Positions 58,127 to 64,000 of a stretch of DNA of 64,000 nt are shown piece by piece. This DNA is from Rebecca billardiae RCC1528 (lineage: Eukaryota > Haptophyta): positions 3,410,001 to 3,474,000 of the forward strand of contig OZ251224.1 of the NCBI GenBank assembly GCA_965240325.2, written 5' to 3'. The position numbers were made by a program, and so were the translations under genes. Positions within the stretch are counted from its first letter, which is position 1. The number at the start of each line of letters is the position of its first letter. The notes beneath the pieces are model-generated. The model had not been told where the DNA came from. It did not search any database and saw only the letters and a program-made list of their open reading frames with translations.

Positions 58127-60605
58127 CACTACTCGGGCCGGGGGTTTGGTGGTAAGGATTTTCCGAAAAATCGGCGGCCGCTTTTTCGGAAAATCGCGGG
58201 ACTGTGGCGGACGCGATCCATGCCGCACGACGGTGATGGCCGCGCCGGGGGAGGACGCGGGACCGGAGGTGCAAGCAGGCCGCGGCTGCGATTGTTGCGT
58301 TGATGGGACGGGCGGCGCGGCGGCCAATGCGCCGGCCCATGATCCGGGCGATACCCGGATGTCGAGACCGGGGCACAAGTTCCCGAGCGGGTGCCGTAGG
58401 AGAATCAGCACCTGCTCACACGTAGCGAGCATTGCCCTTGGTCTTGTTCGCGCGGGGATCAATCTGGCCCACAGCTTCGCGATGCTGCGCACTGTGGGCC
58501 AGGTGATGCAGGCTTTCCAGTTCGCCGAACTCAAGAGGACTGCTCGCACTGCCAAGGCTTGGGCCTGTACCGCGGTGGTGCTCGGCGGACCTGATCCAAA
58601 GCCACAGCTGTGGTTTGACCTCGCGGGCGTACATGGTCATGGCAAGACTGTATGGTCGCAAGGCCATCGATGTGAACGTGTGCACGGCACCACTCTGCCA
58701 TGCTTCAACTCGTCTGGGTCGAGCTGAGGGCAATCATTCGTGCCCGGAGCATCTGTCAGGCGCGCGTGCATGCATGCGCGCTGCGCGCCGCGCTGCGGCC
58801 CGCGGCTACAGCTCCTGTCACCTTAGCAGATATCTAATGCTGAGCAACCCTTTGCGCATCCTGTAGTAGGCTGTGACAGGTGGGTCTTTCGCGACTGCGC
58901 CCATCGTCATCATGTCGCCGTGATCATCTGTCAGCAGCTGATCGTCGAGTCGTCTGCAGCTGGTCAGACTGTCCGCCCGTCCGGGCCCGGCCTCAGGCTC
59001 AGGCTGCTCTCGATCGGGCTGGCGCCGAGCTCAAGTGCTAATCTTCGGCTCACACGTAGTCACATATCCGGCGGCGGATGGCAGCAGTGGGAGAAACAAG
59101 TCTCACGCGCAGGCTCAGCTGATGGCCGCCGAGGCCAGCAGCGCGTCAAAATCGTCAGTATAGTAGTACGCGTAGCATCATCGTCAACGGTCAGCGACTA
59201 CTCATAGTCATACTGCATCCCGTCGACTCGTCCTCAGCCGCCGGTTGCGCCTAGGAGCGGGCGCAGCGTCGCCCTGGCGACCTCAACTGCAGGCCAATCG
59301 CGTCGGGCGGTAGCGGGGGCAGCATGATGAACGCCAAGTCGACGAGTGCGAGATTTGCCGCTGGCGCCTCGCCCGCCGCTCGCCGCGCAGCACTCTCAGG
59401 GATGACTGCCGGCAGCGCGCGCAGCTCTGAGCTCACCGGCGATCAGCGCGCGCAGCTCATGCGCGCGCGCTGACCGGTGAGCGTGCCCGCGCCCATCGCG
59501 CGGACGAGCGCGGCGTAAGCCGAGAGCAGTGCGGCTCTCCGCACGTACGTGTGCTTCGCCAAGCCCCGCGCGAGCTCGAGCTACACGCCGTGCGCAAGCA
59601 GCTCAACCGCATCGCACGCTTGAGATCACTACGCGACAGAACGCAGAGGTCGGTGAGGCTTTCAGAGCGGCGCTCACTGAGGCGGCTTGCGCAGGGCGTA
59701 GCTCGGCGAAGCGCGACTGGAGATGAATATCTGTCCCCGAGACGCAAGCCACGACATGTCTGTCAACTGGGACAGCACACTGAGGGAAGCATCAGCTGCG
59801 AGGTCAGGGTGTCTACTGCCAGACATCTGCCAGTAGAACGCCTCGCACCCCACCTTCGTGCCAGCTGGGCCGAGCAGGTAGCAGCAAGAGTTCGCGCAGT
59901 ACGGTATGGCAGCGTCCACGAACGGCGAGAGGGTCGCCCAACCGCCATGTACTTGGATCGACAGCTCGGCGCACGCGCTGAACGATTGGAAATGTACTTC
60001 TGCGTGAACGGCAGCTTGCGCGCCTGCTTGCCCGCGGCAGGAGCAAGCACGACGGCGGCGCACGCAACAAGGAACGTCAGCACGCTCATGGCGAATGTTT
60101 GCCGTCCTCCGCCTCGCCGCTCGCATCCGATTTGCGGCCGATTCGGCGACGTGCAGATGGGCGGCATGGCGCAGCCTCGCGGCCTGGTGAGCCCTATGAG
60201 CGCCCGCTCCCAAGTACCTGTAAGCTATTCGCACATAGGAGCCGGCTTCATAGGCGACTCGCCTTTGAATAGCAGCTGCCTTCATAGGCGCGCGCTCAAA
60301 ATAGCGCACGCCGACGAAGCTGAAACAGTTTGTTAAAGTTACAAACTTCGCTACCGCCGAACCCCCGGCCCGAGTAGCAGAGCGGCAAAGTATTGGGCTC
60401 CAGTCTCGGCGAACGACGTTGGCCGATCACTTGCCGGATGGCCGCGGCTGAACTCCGAGTTGTAGAGTCGTGAGCGGCTTGAAATTGACCCCGGATCCTT
60501 TGCCCGGACCGTCTTCTAATCCTGCGGATAATCCGGATATCCATGACACACACTGCACGCTGCAGAATGCCACATCCCGGCACCGTTCACTGTCCGAAGC
60601 CTGAC
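58127..60605. other. Gene-poor region
   Basis: About 2.5 kb between two minus-strand genes. A hairpin-forming pair (CCGAAAAATCGG / CGCTTTTTCGG) lies at about 58160-58190. A CCCCCGGCCCGAGTAG-containing block at about 60353-60379 is matched inverted at about 58124-58150. One weak minus-strand frame with a signal peptide is annotated separately. Otherwise nothing is recognised. Confidence 0.45.
59763..60089 (-). CDS. Possible small secreted protein (uncertain)
   Basis: From ATG 60089 the frame starts MSVLTFLVACAAVVLAPAAG, a textbook signal peptide, followed by about 88 residues (QARKLPFTQKYIS...) to a stop at 59763. Another minus frame across the same bases contains a more protein-like Cys-rich stretch (AIPYCANSCCYLLGPAG). 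The true gene may therefore shift frame through an unseen intron, or it may be a pseudogene. No acceptable GT-AG pair was found to connect them. No homology is recognised. Confidence 0.25.
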   Translation of the reverse strand: MSVLTFLVACAAVVLAPAAGKQARKLPFTQKYISNRSARAPSCRSKYMAVGRPSRRSWTLPYRTARTLAATCSAQLARRWGARRSTGRCLAVDTLTSQLMLPSVCCPS

Positions 60606-62318
60606 TCACGCGCCTGCGCCGTCCCCGCCTCCTCCGCCTCGCGCGTCGCCACCGCCGCCCCTCCGGCGTGCGCGCTGCTTCGCATTCGGCCGCCGCTTGC
60701 CGCGCGCCGGCAGGCTCGGCGGCGCGCAGAGGACCGCGTCGAAGAAGTCGCTCTCGAGCGGCGCCGCCAGAACCTCCTCCGCGAAGCACTCCGCCATCAG
60801 ATCGGCCGCGCGCACGAACTCGGCGAGCACGACCGCCGCCGTCTCGGCCGTGCACACGCGGCCGAGATCGTGCTCGAGATCGAACGGGTCCTCGATGCAC
60901 AGCAGGTGGCGGTCGCCGGGCACGCCAGGCAGCCAGTCCTTCTCCTCTCGGCTCAGGTCGCGCGTGAGCCGCGGGCACACCACCGACCCCTCCCAGTCGT
61001 AGTCCGCGTACCGCTCGAAGAAGGAGGACAGCAGCTCGGCCACCGACGCACGGTTCGTGCCGAGCTGTGGGAAGCTCTCAGCGACCGCCTCCGCGCTCGA
61101 GCAGAAGGCTGTGTCGTACCCCGGGACGGGCGGGAGGCCGTGGGCGCCGCGCCCTTTGAGCGCCTGCAGGCACGGCAGCACGGGCGGCTCGCAGAGCTGC
61201 AGGTGCCTGATCACGAGGAGCACGTAGCAGTACGAGCTGAGCGTGTGCCTCGGCGGCTCGTTGATCCGCCGCGCGCGCGCCCACAGCTTCACGGCGAGCG
61301 CGAGCGGCTTGACGCGCTCGTCCAGCTGCACGTACTGCCGCAGCATGGCGGTGTTGTGCAGCCCAAGCGCGTTGCCGACGCCCACGTCGCACTCGAGGCC
61401 GGAGTCGGGCTCGGTGAACTTGACGATGGGCACGCGCGGCTTGGTCAGCGCGATGCAGTTGAGCATCCCCATCCGGCGCAGCCGGTCGCACAGCTGGTAC
61501 AGCGCGCGCTTGTGCTCCGGAAACCGCGCGGCCGCCGTCTCCGGCAGGATGCACGCATCCACGTCCGCGCCCGCAAAGTGCAGCCCGCTCGCCGACGAGC
61601 CGAAGGGGAGCAGCCTCGCGCCCCACATCGAGCGCACGAGGCTCTGGAGCGCGGCGATCAGGGCCTGCCGCGTGCGGTCCTCGGCGGGCGAGGGCGCGTG
61701 CGCGAGCAGGCAGCGGTGGATCTGTTCGCTCAGCAGACTGTACCGCGCGGACACGGCGCGCAACGCCGGCGCCGCCGGGGCAGCTCGCGCCTGCGGCGCT
61801 GAGCGCACGTGCGAGGGCGCGATGCTCGGCGACGCCCCGCGCAGACGCCCATCCATGCCATCGCGCCCGCCGCCGGTCTCGTCCGCGTCGACGCCGTCGT
61901 GATCCCCGCCGTTGGGCCCGGGCGCGTCGGCGCGGTCGCGCGCGATCTGTACGCGCAGCAGCTCGTCGATGGCCTCCTGCACGTCGAGCACGGGCGGCGG
62001 GCCTTCGACGGACATGACCACCACCCTGCGCTGGGAGACCCCGTTGAAACGCTTGGTCATGGGCGTGGCCTCCAGACGCGCATCCAGGCGCAACATTCTG
62101 TCCGAGAGCAGGTAGCCTGGAATCTCGCCGTCACCCGTCACGAGGAACTCTGTATACACCTCGGGAATCCAGAGCCCCACCGGGGCTTTGTTGCCATCGC
62201 GCGCAACGTGCGTCAACTTGCCGTGCTCCACCAGCGGCTGCACAGCCACATAGCGCCTATAGTCGGCGGCGGTCGCCGACGAGTTCTCCGTGCCCGGCTC
62301 GCCTGGCCTCCGCGACAT
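60606..62318 (-). CDS. Cid1/TUT-type non-canonical nucleotidyltransferase (poly(A)/poly(U) polymerase-like)
   Basis: A single exon of 570 aa from ATG 62318. The catalytic core is intact: LLPFGSSASGLHFAGADVD at about 236-254 gives Gly240-Ser241 and Asp252/Asp254, and the third Asp311 lies in LECDVGVGNALGLHNT. The region RVKPLALAVKLWARARRINEP and SSYCYVLLVIRHLQ form the central domain, and SVAELLSSFFERYADYDW is the PAP-associated segment. This is the Trf4/Cid1/TUTase arrangement, adding A or U residues to RNA 3' ends. Residues 1-110 are an extra N-terminal domain (VGLWIPEVYTEFLVTGDGEIPGYLL) that I do not recognise. The tail is Arg/Gly-rich, possibly for RNA binding or nuclear localisation. The nucleotide preference (His or Asn determinant) cannot be assigned by eye. 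Confidence 0.85.
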   Translation of the reverse strand: MSRRPGEPGTENSSATAADYRRYVAVQPLVEHGKLTHVARDGNKAPVGLWIPEVYTEFLVTGDGEIPGYLLSDRMLRLDARLEATPMTKRFNGVSQRRVVVMSVEGPPPVLDVQEAIDELLRVQIARDRADAPGPNGGDHDGVDADETGGGRDGMDGRLRGASPSIAPSHVRSAPQARAAPAAPALRAVSARYSLLSEQIHRCLLAHAPSPAEDRTRQALIAALQSLVRSMWGARLLPFGSSASGLHFAGADVDACILPETAAARFPEHKRALYQLCDRLRRMGMLNCIALTKPRVPIVKFTEPDSGLECDVGVGNALGLHNTAMLRQYVQLDERVKPLALAVKLWARARRINEPPRHTLSSYCYVLLVIRHLQLCEPPVLPCLQALKGRGAHGLPPVPGYDTAFCSSAEAVAESFPQLGTNRASVAELLSSFFERYADYDWEGSVVCPRLTRDLSREEKDWLPGVPGDRHLLCIEDPFDLEHDLGRVCTAETAAVVLAEFVRAADLMAECFAEEVLAAPLESDFFDAVLCAPPSLPARGKRRPNAKQRARRRGGGGDARGGGGGDGAGA

Positions 62319-62440
62319 CGTGAAGTGAAAGACTTTCGCCTTCGTGCGCTGCGCGCGTTTTATTTGTTTTTCCCGACGCGAGCTGGTCCGGTCCTCCTGG
62401 GATCACCGGACGGAGCCAGCCGCCGACGTGGTGATGACAG

Positions 62441-62530
62441 TACAGTTTACTATGTTTTAACGTGCACACTTGGTTCAGTCGTACAGTTTACTAAGAATAA
62501 GAGACGCACACAGCTCAGGCAGGCGAGATT
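62441..62530. repeat. Dispersed repeat family 1, copy D (most complete)
   Basis: TACAGTTTACTATGTTTTAA, CGTGCACACTTGGTTCAGTC and then GTACAGTTTACTAAGAATAA with GAGACGCACACAGCTCAGGC are contiguous here, linking the blocks seen separately at 2620, 49852 and 56180. It sits between the nucleotidyltransferase start and the AATF-like stop; the rest of the 62319-62642 gap shows nothing. Confidence 0.7.
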
Positions 62531-62642
62531 CAGTACAGTAGTAGTCTTAGAGTACATTAGTGAGGATCTGTCAGATGCATGACAGCCTGAAGTTACTACG
62601 CAGCACGTGCGTGCACGACACTCGCGTGGCACCGCTGCGCCT

Positions 62643-64000
62643 TCAGAACCCCACGGTCACAATCTGCGGGGCACGCTCGCGGTCCTTCCCGCCCGCCGGC
62701 GCGCTGCCGAACACGTTGGCAAAGAGCTCGTGCAGAGCCACCGGCTCGGCGACCGGCGTGGGGAACATGAAGTTCTGCAGCTTGGGGTGCAGCTCGTACG
62801 ACACCTTCCGTCCCTTGCTCGCGCGGCGGTCGACGTCGCGCTTGCGCCGCTTGAGCGCCGGCCGGGCCACGCCGGCGTCGGCCGCGACGGCGCTATCTGC
62901 GTGCCGGTCCACAAAGTCCTGCCGGGGCGCGGCGCGCGTGCGTGCACGCGCGCGGGGCGTTTTCGCGTTGGGCGCATGCAGCACCGCGGCGTGCGCGGCC
63001 GCGGGGGGCGGCGCCGGCGCGCGGAGGCGCCGCGGGCGCCGCGCGCACCTTGAGCTGCGCGTGGTACAGATCCGTGTCGTCATACACGTGCACCGAGCTC
63101 GCGCCCTCCCCTGCGCTCGCACCGGCCGCCGCGCCGTCGCCGCCCGCGCCGGCCACCGCCTGCTGCTGCGCGGCGCGTCGATAGCCGAGGGGAAGCGCGC
63201 CCGTTCGGATCGTGTGCGCGCGAGAGATGAGCCTCGAGGAGTCGGCGAGGACCGCCTCCACCTGCTGGCCGATGTTGCGGTGGAACGCCTTGAACTGCTT
63301 CCCGGAGCCGCCCGCGCCGCCCGTGTCCGCCAGCCCCGCGCGCCCGGCCCACTCGTCGAGCGACGAGATTGCATCTGGCAGCAGCGCGCTCGTGTGTGCC
63401 TCCGTCTGCTGCCACGCGCGGCGCACGCGCGCGTCGAGGTCGCCGGCGTGGCTCTGCGGCTCCGCCTCGTCGTCGTCGGCGCGCTCGCCGTTGCGCAGCG
63501 AGCGCGAGAGCGCGAGCAGGTCCGCGCACAGGCCGAGGGCCTCCTCCGCCGCCGCCGTGTGCGCGCTCCTGTGCTCGCGCGTGTGCGCGGCCCCTTCGCG
63601 CAGCAGTTCGGGCTCGGGCAGCCGGTTGGCGCACGCGAGCGCCTTGTGCAGCAGGATGCGCACGTTGAAGACCTGCTCCCACGCCGCGCGCTGCGCCGAG
63701 GCCTCCCTCGCGCGCTTGAGCTCGCGCTGGCTCTGCTGCTGCAGCTGCTGCGCCAGGCTCGCCTCCTCCGCGTCCAGCTCAGCCCACGCCGCCCGCAGCG
63801 CCTCGGGCTCGTCCGAGTCCAAGCCGCGCGCGCCGTTCTGCGCGGTGGCAGCCGCGGGCTTGCGTGCCACGCGAGCCTGGCTGCCACCGCCGGCATCGGC
63901 GCCATCGCCATCCTCATCATCCTCCTCCTCCTCCTCGCTGTCACTCGACGCGCCCTCGGCGCCACCATCGCTTCTCGCCTCGTCGCCAATATCAGCGTCG
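62643..64000 (-). CDS. AATF: AATF/Bfr2-like nucleolar protein (5' end beyond window)
   Basis: Two exons are visible: 64000-63049 (open to the window edge) and 62918-62643. The intron 62919-63048 begins GTGCGC, ends GGCAG and joins in phase 0, giving YDDTDLYHAQLK then DFVDRHADS. The order of features matches AATF/Che-1/Bfr2: acidic N-terminal stretch, a coiled region with EQVFNVRILLHKALACANRLP, the YDD.D.Y block, and near the end SKGRKVSYELHPKLQNFMFP with a final HELFANVFGSAP. In yeast and animals this protein is part of the small-subunit processome for 18S rRNA maturation in the nucleolus. The visible part is about 408 residues. The assignment is strong because both conserved domains are present. 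Confidence 0.88.
   Translation of the reverse strand, partial: TLILATRREAMVAPRARRVTARRRRRMMRMAMAPMPAVAARLAWHASPRLPPRRTARAAWTRTSPRRCGRRGLSWTRRRRAWRSSCSSRASASSSARGRPRRSARRGSRSSTCASCCTRRSRAPTGCPSPNCCAKGPRTRASTGARTRRRRRRPSACARTCSRSRARCATASAPTTTRRSRRATPATSTRACAARGSRRRHTRARCCQMQSRRSTSGPGARGWRTRAARAAPGSSSRRSTATSASRWRRSSPTPRGSSLARTRSERARFPSAIDAPRSSRRWPARAATARRPVRAQGRARARCTCMTTRICTTRSSRCARRPRRLRAPAPPPAAAHAAVLHAPNAKTPRARARTRAAPRQDFVDRHADSAVAADAGVARPALKRRKRDVDRRASKGRKVSYELHPKLQNFMFPTPVAEPVALHELFANVFGSAPAGGKDRERAPQIVTVGF

Noticed and set aside
59674-60309. 211-residue minus-strand frame as a complete gene
   Set aside because: The N-terminal half has random-like composition and no leader; only a short Cys-rich part looks protein-like, so it is mentioned only as an uncertain finding.
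60360-60440. Possible tRNA-like or SINE A-box (TAGCAGAGCGG)
   Set aside because: No B-box (GGTTCGA) at the right distance and no acceptor stem pairing; the similarity is limited to about 11 nt.

Overview
The window reads as nuclear DNA from a GC-rich eukaryotic microalga, not a prokaryote. Sixteen spliceosomal introns of 118-231 nt can be placed by reading-frame continuity across conserved protein families. The genes include eukaryote-specific types: 20S proteasome beta1/PSMB1-type, AATF/Bfr2, SLC37, a NEK-like kinase, a Cid1-type nucleotidyltransferase, and calponin-homology, IQ, Sfi1-like and RING/EF-hand proteins. One DUF1995 protein starts with a short hydrophobic leader ending in a Ser-Ser-Ala-Phe-Ala motif, which resembles the ASAFAP plastid leader of algae with red-derived secondary plastids. 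A haptophyte is my first guess and a pelagophyte my second; this is inference, since no marker gene is present.

Layout. 1-6.0 kb: 3' end of an EF-hand protein with SPRKQ repeats (+), a RING/4x EF-hand/tail-anchor protein (-), and a methyltransferase-GT61 fusion (+). 6.3-8.4 kb: a near-perfect giant inverted repeat whose arms each carry a small GIY-YIG endonuclease gene, followed by repeat-rich AT-richer DNA with a hairpin MITE-like element. 10-16.5 kb: an SLC37-like transporter (-) divergent from a large membrane-anchored GH94-clan glycoside phosphorylase-like enzyme (+). 16.5-20 kb: gene-poor. 20-27.2 kb: a NEK-like kinase and a 1410-aa kinesin-light-chain-type TPR protein (both +). 27.5-29.3 kb: an element with 40-bp terminal inverted repeats. 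29.5-37.3 kb: patatin lipase (-), proteasome beta subunit (+), hybrid histidine kinase (-) and a DUF1499 protein (+). 39-50 kb: an IQ-motif protein (-), a membrane fibre-like decapeptide-repeat protein (-), a disordered Pro/Ala/Arg protein (+) and an Sfi1-like Trp-repeat protein (+). 50-64 kb: a calponin-homology protein with a 15-residue repeat (-), a polysaccharide pyruvyl transferase-like protein (-), a DUF1995 plastid protein (+), an F-box-like protein (-), a Cid1-type nucleotidyltransferase (-) and AATF/Bfr2 (-, running off the end).

There are no operons. Several neighbours are head-to-head pairs separated by only about 125-360 bp and probably share promoters. Many genes concern calcium/calmodulin/centrin binding (EF-hand, IQ, Sfi1-like) and glycan handling (GT61, phosphorylase, pyruvyl transferase, sugar-phosphate transport). 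I see no evidence that they form one pathway. Coding regions are extremely GC-rich, so all six frames stay open over long stretches; most long antisense open frames are shadows and are omitted. Starts and splice sites were inferred by eye and have not been checked against transcripts.
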